A DNA stretch of 64,000 bases from CBDCWO01 sp965223405. Its GTDB lineage: Bacteria > Bacteroidota > Bacteroidia > Chitinophagales > Saprospiraceae. The stretch spans positions 1,178,001-1,242,000 of the forward strand of contig CBDCWO010000006.1 of the NCBI GenBank assembly GCA_965223405.1, given 5' to 3'. The notes below the pieces were generated by a model that saw only the letters and a list, made by a program, of their open reading frames with translations, searched no databases and was not told the origin of the DNA. Of this stretch, positions 18,421 through 27,932 are shown piece by piece. The number at the start of each line of letters is the position of its first letter. Position 1 is the first letter of the stretch. Position numbers and translations under genes: made by a program.

Positions 18421-19473
18421 ATGGAATGGACATCGGATATATTGGATCAGATTGACCGCTATATATCAGGAAAAGCAACTGAAGAAGAACAAGCTTGGAT
18501 CGAATCTCAAATTGCTTCAGACGATACTTTTCGAGCGAAAGTGGAAGAGGTTCGCCAAATACAAACTTCTACACGTCTGAGCAAGTTAAAAGATCAATTT
18601 AGCCAATTCCAAACTTTCGAAAAAGAGATTGAAAATAGTGGTGCTGAAGAGGGTTACCTTGCTAACGAAAAATCAATAAGGGTAAACGACATGAACAATA
18701 CACCTGGCGACCCACCCCAGGATAATACAAGTAATATTCCTGGCAAATCTGACAAACCTAAAGTTGAATACTCCAAATTGGATACATTTTATGCAGGTAT
18801 TCGTGTATTTTACGGTAAACAGCTGATCGAGCAAATGGAAGGAATCGAAGAAACTGAATTTGGAGTTAAAAAAGATTCCGGCACTGAGCAATCTCCTGAT
18901 CAACAAATTAATCGAAAAACTAAAATTGGAAATTCACCGGAAAAAACAAAACCCTCAGTAAGACGGATTCGTATAATTAGCATTGTTTCGGTAGCTGCCA
19001 TGTTTGGTTTAATAGTACTAAGTAATTTAGATTTTCTAAATCGCAATTGGAGTCAAGATACATTTGATCTTTATTACGAATCCTTTAACGTTAATCGAAT
19101 TACCAGAAGCACTCAAAATCAATTTTCAAAGGCTGAAGAATTATTTAGCCTTGGTAACTACGAAGAAGCATTGGAAGAACTCAACAATCAAGAACAGAAA
19201 ACCGCTTCAGACCACCTATTAGAAGGTTTCTGCTATGCAGAAATGGGTGATTACACCAAATCAATAGAAATATTTTCTAGAAATCAAGCGGATAAATACT
19301 TGCCGGAAACTCAACTTTGGTATGTGGCCTTATTAAATTTGAAGCAAAACAATCTGAAAGAAGCCGCTAAATATTTAAACAAAATCCCTTCAGAATCTAG
19401 TTATAAAAAGAAAGAACGAAAAAAGTTATTAAAACAAATTAAACTAAGGACACTATTCAGGTCAGGAGCTTGA
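18421..19473 (+). CDS. Membrane anti-sigma-factor-like protein with periplasmic TPRs
   Basis: A 350-residue protein. The N-terminus (IDRYISGKATEEEQAWIESQI) is the typical sigma-binding start of Bacteroidota anti-sigma-like proteins (YISG-x-A/L-x-EE). A low-complexity linker leads to one TM helix at about residues 185-206, preceded by RRIR, which puts the N-terminus in the cytoplasm. The C-terminus has TPR-like repeats (AEELFSLGNYEEALEELNNQ, then GFCYAEMGDYTKSIEIF), predicted in the periplasm. There is no zinc-binding HxxxCxxC motif. It starts 2 bases after the sigma gene, so the pair is almost certainly co-translated. The partner assignment is by context. Confidence 0.75.
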   Translation: MEWTSDILDQIDRYISGKATEEEQAWIESQIASDDTFRAKVEEVRQIQTSTRLSKLKDQFSQFQTFEKEIENSGAEEGYLANEKSIRVNDMNNTPGDPPQDNTSNIPGKSDKPKVEYSKLDTFYAGIRVFYGKQLIEQMEGIEETEFGVKKDSGTEQSPDQQINRKTKIGNSPEKTKPSVRRIRIISIVSVAAMFGLIVLSNLDFLNRNWSQDTFDLYYESFNVNRITRSTQNQFSKAEELFSLGNYEEALEELNNQEQKTASDHLLEGFCYAEMGDYTKSIEIFSRNQADKYLPETQLWYVALLNLKQNNLKEAAKYLNKIPSESSYKKKERKKLLKQIKLRTLFRSGA

Positions 19474-19488
19474 ATACAAAAGGAAATC

Positions 19489-22278
19489 ATGTATAAAGCA
19501 GGTAAATTTATACTTTGTTTATTTCTCTCCTATGCTTCATTTGGTCAAACGATCTCTGTAGGAGAAATCGAAAAACACATGTCATTAGGTCAATGGGAGA
19601 CTGCTCTTGAAATGGGATTGGAACTGCCGGTCCCGGAAGACAAAATTGATAGGTTTAATTACATGATATTAATAGGTGATTTGTATCTAAAAATTGGCTA
19701 TGGTCGCTTATGTGATCCTACTGATAAATCTACCTATTATAATAAATCCAAAAGTTACTTTAATAATGTTTTAAATGAATCCAGGACTACAGGAGATTAT
19801 CTACATTATTTCATTTCCATGAGAAGACTCATTGAAATATTTTCGAATAACTACCAACATGATTCTGTCTATATACTGATAGAAAAAGAATTACCCATAA
19901 TTAACCAAAGTGAGCTGAAAAACTCAGAGGACTACTATACCATAATTAATAGTTATGGTAGACATCTATTACAAAATGGAAAGTATAATAAGGGCGCAAA
20001 GTTGTTATTGAACGCCTATAACCTTTTCAAGGATCAACCAATAAGGTTAAACCAAATGTACTTTAGGATTCTACGTAATCTTGCGATCTGTACAGATGCA
20101 CTAGGGCAAGAGGCAAAAGCTGATTTTTATGTACAACAATCAAATCTATATTGGTCCCTTACTAAAAATCAAGAAAATTTAGCTTTGCAAGAATATAGAA
20201 ATAGAAATTTTGCAAAAACCCTTTTCATTTACCAGGATTTACTAGATGCAACTAGAAAAAAGAGTAAGGGTATGCTCACGTCCCTAGAAGCCAAATATCT
20301 GAGCAAGATAGGTGAATGCCTTTGCCTATTGGAAGATTATAAAAAATGCGATTCACTATATACTTTAGCAACTAAATACGTTGGCTGCACATTAGGTAAG
20401 GAGAACAGGTATTACCATGGAATGTTACAAGAACATGCTTATTATTTATTGAAAATCAAAGGGAAAGAAAGAAAAGCCATACAATTGCTGGAAACTGCCA
20501 AGAAACTGCATTTATCCAAGTACCAGGAGAAACAGGATTTTTACCTAAAAATTATTTCTAGACTGATCGAAGGTTATCAGATTACCAATCAACTTACCAA
20601 ACTTGAATCCGAACTCAATAATTTTTACGAATCTATTTACAGAACAGCTGAATATTATGTATCCAACCAATCCGAAGAGGAACAAATAAATTACTTACAA
20701 GGCCTGGAAAAACAAATTGGGAGGGCACAATATTATTTCATCAAAGCACATGCAAAGCTTTCGAATAAAGCGATCAAGGAAAACTATGACTTTAATTTCT
20801 TCTTGAAAGACTTTGCCGGAGCCAGAGTAAGAGCAATTCACCAGGCTGAATTGAATAATGAGTCTCCTATTCTAGACTCCTTGTTTAAAAAGAGAATTGA
20901 AATAAGAGCGAGAATCAGTAAATCGTATTCTAAGGGAGATATATCGGCCAGTAACTATTATCAAAATTCAAATGTAATAAAATTAGAAAAAATTGAAGAT
21001 GAAATCTTCAATATTACAAGAAGGCAATTTAGAAGTCCACTACATTATCACCCCTCTGACCATTTAATGGGTAGTATTAATGGAACTTTTCTTGATTTTT
21101 ACTTTGCAAAGCTCTCTGAAGAATGGTGTAAGGACAGTTTGATTTACTTTGTTTATCAGGTTGAAAAAGAAACACTCCAGTTATCTTGTCTTTCAATTTC
21201 GGATACATTTAGTATGAACCGTACTCAAAGTATAATTGCGGAATATATCAATAATCTTAAATCAGCCAATAAGCACTTCTTGGTATCACCGGTCAGGAAA
21301 CTCTGGAATATAAGCCTCGAAACACTCACTCATAGCAGTGGAAGTTATTTTTTAGATGCAGGATATTCTTTTAACTATGTCAATTCGGGTCAAGTCTTTT
21401 TTGAACCTGAAAACAAACCCCGTGAAAATCCGTCCATTTTCCTAGCTGGAAATCCATCATTTGAATCGAATGCCGGTATTACTTCTCAATCCAATCTGTA
21501 TCGAGGTATAAATTCTACCTTTCAATTACCAGGTACACAAAAAGAAATCGATTACATAGATAGTTTAGCTCAAAGAGAAGTTAACTGGAATATAAAGGTA
21601 CTGAGTGATACTATGGCCACTGAACAAAATATTAAAAAGTCTCTTTCAAACAACCAATTTTCTGCTATCCATTTTGCAACCCATGGGATTTATTCAACCA
21701 GGGCGGATACATTTTTTGAAAAAACTTTTAATTTTTCTGATCCTTTAATGAATTCAGGTCTATTTTTTCTTGACGATGAAAATGAAGATGGATTCCTAAA
21801 CGCCTATGAATTAGCAAGTTATGATTTTTCAGAAACTGACCTAGTTATTTTGTCTGCTTGTCAATCCGGACTTGGTGATCTTTCCACTAATGAAGGTGTA
21901 TTTGGACTTCAGAGAACTTTTAGTAATCTGGGTGTTCCAAATATGATCGTGGCCCTGTGGAATGTCCCGGATCAGATAACGGCAGAATTTATGATTTCTT
22001 TTTACTCATATCTGGCTGCTAATTTTTCTTATTTTGATGCTTTTATGAAAGCAAAAAAACAGATCAGAAGTCAATATGAGGATCCAGAATTATGGGGTGG
22101 TCTGATTTATTTGGGAAAACCTTCTCAGCCTGAATATATTCTGCAAAAGTCGTACTTTTTTACAGCTATGATAATTTGTATTTTAGTTTATTTTTTGTTC
22201 TTCACCAGTGAAGGCTCCAAATTCTCTCGTAAATTAGGGTTTAACCGAGCGAAAGAAATGAGTGTGCCGAAATTGTAA
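19489..22278 (+). CDS. Exported TPR-CHAT caspase-like protein with C-terminal membrane anchor
   Basis: A 929-residue protein: signal peptide to about residue 20 (SYASFGQ), a long TPR-type helical array (about 30-480), then a CHAT domain (about 620-880). The caspase-like His-Cys dyad is intact: His732 in HFATHGIYS and Cys791 in LSACQSGLGDLSTNEG. A TM helix at about 888-907 (AMIICILVYFLFF) and a basic tail follow, so the body should sit in the periplasm, tethered to the inner membrane. It lies 15 bases after the anti-sigma-like gene. CHAT domains are cysteine peptidases of the caspase/gingipain clan; an attractive inference is that this one acts on, or is sensed by, the neighbouring anti-sigma protein. 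Confidence 0.85.
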   Translation: MYKAGKFILCLFLSYASFGQTISVGEIEKHMSLGQWETALEMGLELPVPEDKIDRFNYMILIGDLYLKIGYGRLCDPTDKSTYYNKSKSYFNNVLNESRTTGDYLHYFISMRRLIEIFSNNYQHDSVYILIEKELPIINQSELKNSEDYYTIINSYGRHLLQNGKYNKGAKLLLNAYNLFKDQPIRLNQMYFRILRNLAICTDALGQEAKADFYVQQSNLYWSLTKNQENLALQEYRNRNFAKTLFIYQDLLDATRKKSKGMLTSLEAKYLSKIGECLCLLEDYKKCDSLYTLATKYVGCTLGKENRYYHGMLQEHAYYLLKIKGKERKAIQLLETAKKLHLSKYQEKQDFYLKIISRLIEGYQITNQLTKLESELNNFYESIYRTAEYYVSNQSEEEQINYLQGLEKQIGRAQYYFIKAHAKLSNKAIKENYDFNFFLKDFAGARVRAIHQAELNNESPILDSLFKKRIEIRARISKSYSKGDISASNYYQNSNVIKLEKIEDEIFNITRRQFRSPLHYHPSDHLMGSINGTFLDFYFAKLSEEWCKDSLIYFVYQVEKETLQLSCLSISDTFSMNRTQSIIAEYINNLKSANKHFLVSPVRKLWNISLETLTHSSGSYFLDAGYSFNYVNSGQVFFEPENKPRENPSIFLAGNPSFESNAGITSQSNLYRGINSTFQLPGTQKEIDYIDSLAQREVNWNIKVLSDTMATEQNIKKSLSNNQFSAIHFATHGIYSTRADTFFEKTFNFSDPLMNSGLFFLDDENEDGFLNAYELASYDFSETDLVILSACQSGLGDLSTNEGVFGLQRTFSNLGVPNMIVALWNVPDQITAEFMISFYSYLAANFSYFDAFMKAKKQIRSQYEDPELWGGLIYLGKPSQPEYILQKSYFFTAMIICILVYFLFFTSEGSKFSRKLGFNRAKEMSVPKL

Positions 22279-22693
22279 GTCATCATTTACCTTTTCGCTA
22301 TGGACCTTAAAATATTTCCTCTTTAATATTCTAATGCCAATTCATAAACCAATAAATATCCTTGATTATTCTTTCTTATGCTGATTCAACAAACATAACT
22401 TATCGTGCATCCATGCTTTGCAAGCATTTTTAAACTGAATGAGATATTAGTAGGCAAGCCAAACTTATTTCTTACTCGAACAGAAATTACATATGAATAA
22501 TTTGGGCTACTTTTTATAATTGCGTATATTAAGACTGAAATCCACTTGATACATGGAATCCACTATACACTATTCACTTCACTCTACCGTCACAATTTCA
22601 ACAACATATTCAGAATTAATGGAATGCATTAAATATTCTTTTGTGATACTTCGACCTCTTAAATCTTAATTTCTCCGTTGAAACCAAAAACTT
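22279..22693. other. Intergenic region between the two CHAT genes
   Basis: 415 bases with no supported gene. It contains a terminator-like hairpin at 22413-22431; the rest is A+T-rich. This suggests the second CHAT gene has its own promoter, although I could not find an exact -7 box. Confidence 0.4.
22413..22431 (+). terminator. Terminator-like hairpin after the TPR-CHAT gene
   Basis: A perfect 6-bp stem (ATGCTT 22413-22418 with AAGCAT 22422-22427) with a 3-base loop, followed by TTTTT. It is short but well formed, about 135 bases after the stop codon. Confidence 0.5.
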
Positions 22694-25600
22694 ATGAAAG
22701 AACTGAAAATCATAGGCATTGAACTTGATCAATCCAAAGACACCATATTGCCTCCGCTGGAAGATGAGGAATTTGAGCTGGTACAGGCTATTAAAGTCAG
22801 TAAGAGCCGGGCGGCTGGGGAAGTAATCAAGCTAAAGATTGAGGAGGAAGACGACATTATTGATGCCCTGTTTGAAGATGGTACGGAATGGATCGGTAGT
22901 GCTCATGATTTTGAAGAAATATTCACGGATCAAGAAATTCAAATAACCCGCGGAGGTGAACCAGGCTTGTTGCCATCTGGAATTATGGATGATTCCAACC
23001 GTGGATTAGGCTCATTCTTTCGAGCCATTAATATTTTTAGGAAAAAGGATAAATTGCCAAATCTTGCCGGTCGTAAACTTGGGGAATGGTTGGATCAGAA
23101 ACTTGCACCCAATCCCGGGGTATATCGGTTGACCCGTCAATTTGAACTGAAGCCTTATAATATAGACGGAAATGCAACCAAAAAATTTTTCGTTTTCATT
23201 CATGGCACTATATCTAACACTGAAAACTCATTCCATAAATTAAAGGAATTTGATTCCACAGGAGCATGGGATTTGATACATGACCGATTTGGGGATAATG
23301 TGCTGGCCCTGGAGCATTATACTATTTCGGAAAGTCCATTGAAAAATGCCTTGGATTTACTAGAAGCGTTACCCAAAGATTCAGAGATAAACCTTATGTC
23401 AGGATCACGGGGTGGGCTTATCGGAGATATCCTAGCCAAGTGTGATCATCGAAATGAACAACCTGGCTTTTCTAAAAACCAAATAGAATCCTTAGAGGGG
23501 ATTGATCCTGAGGAAGCAGAACTGGCTAGACAATTGAATAAACTTATCAAGAAAAAAATAACTGTACATAAAAACATCCGCGTGGCCTGTCCAGGGGCCG
23601 GAACAAAAATTCTTGACAAACGAGCCGATCACTTCTTGAATGCGATCCTCAGAGTAATCGGTTTAGCATTTAAACCGACACCCATAGCACCAATCTATAA
23701 ATTTGTTAGGCGCTTTATAATGAAAGTGATTAAGTCCAGAACTACTCCCGGTGTAATGCCCGGACTGCTAGCCATGATTCCAAGGTCACACATCATTCAA
23801 TTGCTGAACCATCCCTTGAATCGCTCCGAAGACAACCTTTATGTGATCGAAGGTAATTCCAGGTTTGGGAAGTTTGGACAAACGATACTAGTCATTTTGA
23901 CTAGGATCTATTTTTTAAAAAAGAATGATTTTGTCGTTAATACGGATAGTATGCGACTTGGTGTTCGACGTCGAAAAGGCAGTTATTGGTTTCGCACTGA
24001 AGATGGTCAAACTCACCATCTTAATTACTTTAAGAATAATCCCTCACAAAAAGCTATTAAGTTGGCCTTGGAGAGCGAGCGCGGTACAGCGCCCACCATC
24101 TTTTCCCATTACGGCATTGAGGTTGACCGCGGCCCGGTCGCTAAACTATTTAATTTGGTTGAAGAAAATCGCCAAGATATTTCAGGAAATAAACCTATTG
24201 TGGTATTACTTCCCGGGATTATGGGATCCCATCTGTATTCCCAAAAAGAGCATATCTGGGTAGACTTCGACTCCATTATTCGAGGTAAAATAGTTTCCAA
24301 CCTCAACATGGAAAGTGATGTGGAAGCCACTTCCTTAGTTGGCAATTTCTATTCATCACTTGTTGATGAATTGGAGAAGACGTATGATGTTTATTGTTTC
24401 CCATATGACTGGCGGAAATCTCTTGAGGAAAGCGCTCAAGAACTAAAAGCTGTATTGGTAAGGTTGTCCAGCTTTGGTGAAGAACTAAAAATAGTGGCAC
24501 ATTCCATGGGTGGAGTGGTTGTTCGAGCATTAATGATGAAAGACCCATCTTTCTGGCAACAATATATCCAACAAGAAGAATCACGTTTAATTATGCTGGG
24601 AACCCCTTGGTACGGCTCCTACTTGATTCTGGAAGTACTTACTGGTAAATCAAACCGGGTGGCACAACTGGCCTTTTTAGACTTTGTACATTCACGCAAT
24701 GAACTTGTTGAGACCTTACTGCAATATCCAGGTATTTTTGAGCTGCTTCCTATCGAAGAGGCACGATCATTTGAATCTCCGGATTTTTGGCGGGATTTAA
24801 AATCTGAATTTCCAGATATTATTGAACCTGACCCCAAATTATTGGAAAGATTTATGCAAGTAAAAAAAGCGGTGAGTAAAACCAATTTTGATTTTAGAAA
24901 TACTTACTATATCGCTGGAAAGAGCTCACGAACCACATTTGATTATAGATCAACTCGCAGCATATTTTCCACACAAAATGAAATTCAATTCTTAAAGACA
25001 CCATACGGTGATGGTTCGGTTACTTGGGAAGGAGGGATTCCTGGTGAGTTTCCTCCTGGCAACTTATACTACACTGAAACGACTCATGGTCAATTAGCCA
25101 ACGACCCAACCTTGTTTGATGGAATTCGGGAACTATTATCTCATGGAAAAACCAGCAAATTTTCTCAAATCCCACCCAAGATTAGAAGTAATGAATCTAT
25201 CGTAGCTGAAGCTCCCGAAACTGTGATAAGCAATGAACCAAAGGATCTCTTAGATTTTCTATATGGTGTACCACCAATGGATCAAATCGAAAAGTCAACC
25301 GTTGAAATCGAGATTACGGTGTCACTGGGTCATCTCAGACATGCCTGGTTCCCAGTAATGGCCGGACACTTTGATCAGGACGGCATTGTTAGTGCCGAAG
25401 CTGCACTGGACTGGCATCTTGACAGCAAGTTGAAGGAACGACATGAACTAGGTATATACCCTGGCAAACTGAAGGAAAGTGAAATTGTATTACAAAAATC
25501 CAACAAACCACCTGGTGCATTGATCATCGGATTGGGGGATATCGCTCAGTTGACTGCATTCCAATTGTCTGAAACTGTGGAAGCAGGAATACTGAAATAT

Positions 25601-27922
25601 GCCATGTTTACGCGCGACCATTATAATCAAGATCTAACTGGACCAATCAAAAGTGGCATTACTTCGGTATTAATAGGCTCGGGATTCGGTCGCCTACCCA
25701 TTAGGGAGTCCCTCACCGCCATAATCAGAGGGGTGGATAGGGCAAACCGAATCATAGTGAACCGATTATCCGAGTTGACACCGATTACCAAACTCGAATT
25801 TATTGAGATTTTTGAACACAACTGTCGACAGGCATTCTATGCTTTAAAAGATATCATTCGTACCGAAACTAAACTAAGCCTGACCCTAGTCAAAAACATA
25901 GAGCAAAAGCGTGGATCGCATAAAAAACTGGAATATAATATGGATGAAGCATGGTGGGATCAAATATCAGTAAATGCAAAAGAGAATAAGAAAAATCGAA
26001 AAGTGCTAGAGTTTACTTTGTCAACTGGTTTGGCCAGAATCCAATCCACTAAGCTCTTCCCGTCAGAGGCCCTTGTTGAAAATTTGTTAAAAGATTTTGC
26101 ACCCAATACGATGTGGATTCCCAAACGGGCAAAAACCTTATTCGAAACATTAATTCCCCGTGATTTTAAAAGTGTAATTCGAAATCAACACAACATAGTT
26201 TGGAAAGTGGATAAAATCACCGCTAATTATCCATGGGAAATGTTTCACGATTACAAAACCGATGACGAACCTGCCTTTGTCAATTCAGGGATGATCAGAC
26301 AATTGATCACCGAAGATTATCGACCGAAACCCCGCATCATTCGTGATAATAAGGCACTTGTCATTGGCGATCCACTATATACCGACATGCCAGACTTTCA
26401 GCAATTGGAGGGAGCTTTGCAGGAGAGTAAACAAGTCTACGAATTACTTGACCAAAACGGATTTCGAGTAGACTATTTAAAACGAAGCGAAGGTACAACA
26501 ATTCTCGATAGCCTATCCGATTCGGATTATAAAATATTACACATGGCCGGCCATGGAGTGTACGATATAGAAAACCATCACATAGGTCCGGTCTTAGGCA
26601 ATGGCATGTATTTAGACTCCAGTATTTTAAGAAATCTGGATAATGTACCTGAGTTTGTCTTCATCAATTGTTGTCATTCTGGTGAAGTAGGTCCGGAGCT
26701 TGCTACCAAAGATCGTTATAAACTGGCGGCAAATATTGGTACCACTTTTATTGAAATGGGGGTTCAAGCCATCATAGTCGCAGGGTGGGCAGTTAATGAT
26801 CAGGCTGCCAAGGTCTTCGCAGAAGAATTTTACAGGTCGATGCTCAATGGCAATTATTTTGGCGATGCCGTTAAAAAAGCTCGTAAACAATGTTTCGTTG
26901 ATTACCCATCAAACAATACATGGGGAGCTTTTCAATGTTATGGCAATCAGTGGTATACACTTAATAGTCGAACTGATCAATCAGCGGATGATAAAGAATA
27001 CATTGCCTATGAAGAAGTAGAAGTGGACCTTTTCAACCTAAAATCTAGATCAGAAGATCAGAAGAGAAGTTCGAAAGTTTTCCTAAAAAAACGGTTATTA
27101 TCGATCATGGACAAAGCGTATCGTTCCAATATGATTAATGGTGGCATACTAGAAATTGAAGCGGATATCTACTCTATTTTGGATGAGGTAGATATTGCTG
27201 TTGATAAATATCAGGCCCTATTGAGTTTAGACCAATCCGATTATTCTGTGAGGGTTTTAGAAAATTATGGGATAAACCGGATTAAGAAATTATTTACCGA
27301 TCCGGCTTTAGATAATAATAAAATAGAGGAATGTTTAGGAGAAGTTAAATCACTCAGTTTGATTAAAAAAACACCTGAAAGGATGCGCATTTTAGGCTAT
27401 GCCTACAAATTATTTTCGGTTTATGTCCAGGGCGGTCGAATTGGTTATCTGCAAGAAATGTTTCAACAATTTGTTCATGTGTATAAGATGACACAAAATC
27501 AAATTTTTAACAACTACAGTGCGTTGTGCGAGATACTCACTGCACATATTCTGTTGGGTAAGCAAAGCACAGGTCGACTATTAAATCAAGATCTTGATAG
27601 TGATAAATTATTAAAGTCCGCTTTCAATCACCTTCAGGCAGAACGTGGAAATTTGACACAATTCAAATATCTCTTGCTCAAAGTACGTCTTCAAACGGTT
27701 GAGTTTCTGCTTGCCGAGGAAAATCAAGAACAGATACAATTATCCAAAAAAATCATTAAGGGATATAATCAAGTTTGGGCGTATGGAGGGAGTCCGATGT
27801 CGCTAAAAAATGAAATTGAGCATTTTCAGTTTTTAACAAGAATACCCTCTCGCAAAATAAGCAAAGCCATTAGAGATGCTTTAAAATTGATCTTAAGATC
27901 ACTGGAAGAGATAATTCATTAA
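22694..27922 (+). CDS. Giant fusion: two alpha/beta-hydrolase domains (DUF7379-like and LCAT/lipase-like) plus CHAT peptidase
   Basis: A 1742-residue protein without a signal peptide, so probably cytoplasmic. An N-terminal region of about 160 residues is unrecognised. A first alpha/beta-hydrolase-like domain follows (His170-Gly in FVFIHGTIS; Ser238 in SGSRGG). A second, LCAT/triacylglycerol-lipase-like domain starts at LLPGIMGS (507-512), with nucleophile Ser604 in AHSMGG, Asp773 in YGDGS and His798 in THGQ, a complete Ser-Asp-His triad. A conserved central domain (about 865-1010, GHFDQDGIVSAEAALD) resembles one I recall in other CHAT fusions. The CHAT domain has His1287 (AGHGVYD) and Cys1327 (NCCHSGE), then about 310 helical residues. 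An amidohydrolase gene begins 10 bases downstream. The combination suggests an effector that destroys both lipid or ester bonds and protein; the trigger is unknown. Confidence 0.85.
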   Translation: MKELKIIGIELDQSKDTILPPLEDEEFELVQAIKVSKSRAAGEVIKLKIEEEDDIIDALFEDGTEWIGSAHDFEEIFTDQEIQITRGGEPGLLPSGIMDDSNRGLGSFFRAINIFRKKDKLPNLAGRKLGEWLDQKLAPNPGVYRLTRQFELKPYNIDGNATKKFFVFIHGTISNTENSFHKLKEFDSTGAWDLIHDRFGDNVLALEHYTISESPLKNALDLLEALPKDSEINLMSGSRGGLIGDILAKCDHRNEQPGFSKNQIESLEGIDPEEAELARQLNKLIKKKITVHKNIRVACPGAGTKILDKRADHFLNAILRVIGLAFKPTPIAPIYKFVRRFIMKVIKSRTTPGVMPGLLAMIPRSHIIQLLNHPLNRSEDNLYVIEGNSRFGKFGQTILVILTRIYFLKKNDFVVNTDSMRLGVRRRKGSYWFRTEDGQTHHLNYFKNNPSQKAIKLALESERGTAPTIFSHYGIEVDRGPVAKLFNLVEENRQDISGNKPIVVLLPGIMGSHLYSQKEHIWVDFDSIIRGKIVSNLNMESDVEATSLVGNFYSSLVDELEKTYDVYCFPYDWRKSLEESAQELKAVLVRLSSFGEELKIVAHSMGGVVVRALMMKDPSFWQQYIQQEESRLIMLGTPWYGSYLILEVLTGKSNRVAQLAFLDFVHSRNELVETLLQYPGIFELLPIEEARSFESPDFWRDLKSEFPDIIEPDPKLLERFMQVKKAVSKTNFDFRNTYYIAGKSSRTTFDYRSTRSIFSTQNEIQFLKTPYGDGSVTWEGGIPGEFPPGNLYYTETTHGQLANDPTLFDGIRELLSHGKTSKFSQIPPKIRSNESIVAEAPETVISNEPKDLLDFLYGVPPMDQIEKSTVEIEITVSLGHLRHAWFPVMAGHFDQDGIVSAEAALDWHLDSKLKERHELGIYPGKLKESEIVLQKSNKPPGALIIGLGDIAQLTAFQLSETVEAGILKYAMFTRDHYNQDLTGPIKSGITSVLIGSGFGRLPIRESLTAIIRGVDRANRIIVNRLSELTPITKLEFIEIFEHNCRQAFYALKDIIRTETKLSLTLVKNIEQKRGSHKKLEYNMDEAWWDQISVNAKENKKNRKVLEFTLSTGLARIQSTKLFPSEALVENLLKDFAPNTMWIPKRAKTLFETLIPRDFKSVIRNQHNIVWKVDKITANYPWEMFHDYKTDDEPAFVNSGMIRQLITEDYRPKPRIIRDNKALVIGDPLYTDMPDFQQLEGALQESKQVYELLDQNGFRVDYLKRSEGTTILDSLSDSDYKILHMAGHGVYDIENHHIGPVLGNGMYLDSSILRNLDNVPEFVFINCCHSGEVGPELATKDRYKLAANIGTTFIEMGVQAIIVAGWAVNDQAAKVFAEEFYRSMLNGNYFGDAVKKARKQCFVDYPSNNTWGAFQCYGNQWYTLNSRTDQSADDKEYIAYEEVEVDLFNLKSRSEDQKRSSKVFLKKRLLSIMDKAYRSNMINGGILEIEADIYSILDEVDIAVDKYQALLSLDQSDYSVRVLENYGINRIKKLFTDPALDNNKIEECLGEVKSLSLIKKTPERMRILGYAYKLFSVYVQGGRIGYLQEMFQQFVHVYKMTQNQIFNNYSALCEILTAHILLGKQSTGRLLNQDLDSDKLLKSAFNHLQAERGNLTQFKYLLLKVRLQTVEFLLAEENQEQIQLSKKIIKGYNQVWAYGGSPMSLKNEIEHFQFLTRIPSRKISKAIRDALKLILRSLEEIIH

Positions 27923-27932
27923 AAATAGAAAT

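Noticed and set aside
24109..24885. Minus-strand frames inside the CHAT-lipase fusion
   Set aside because: Antisense to the lipase-domain motifs; no start context or family.
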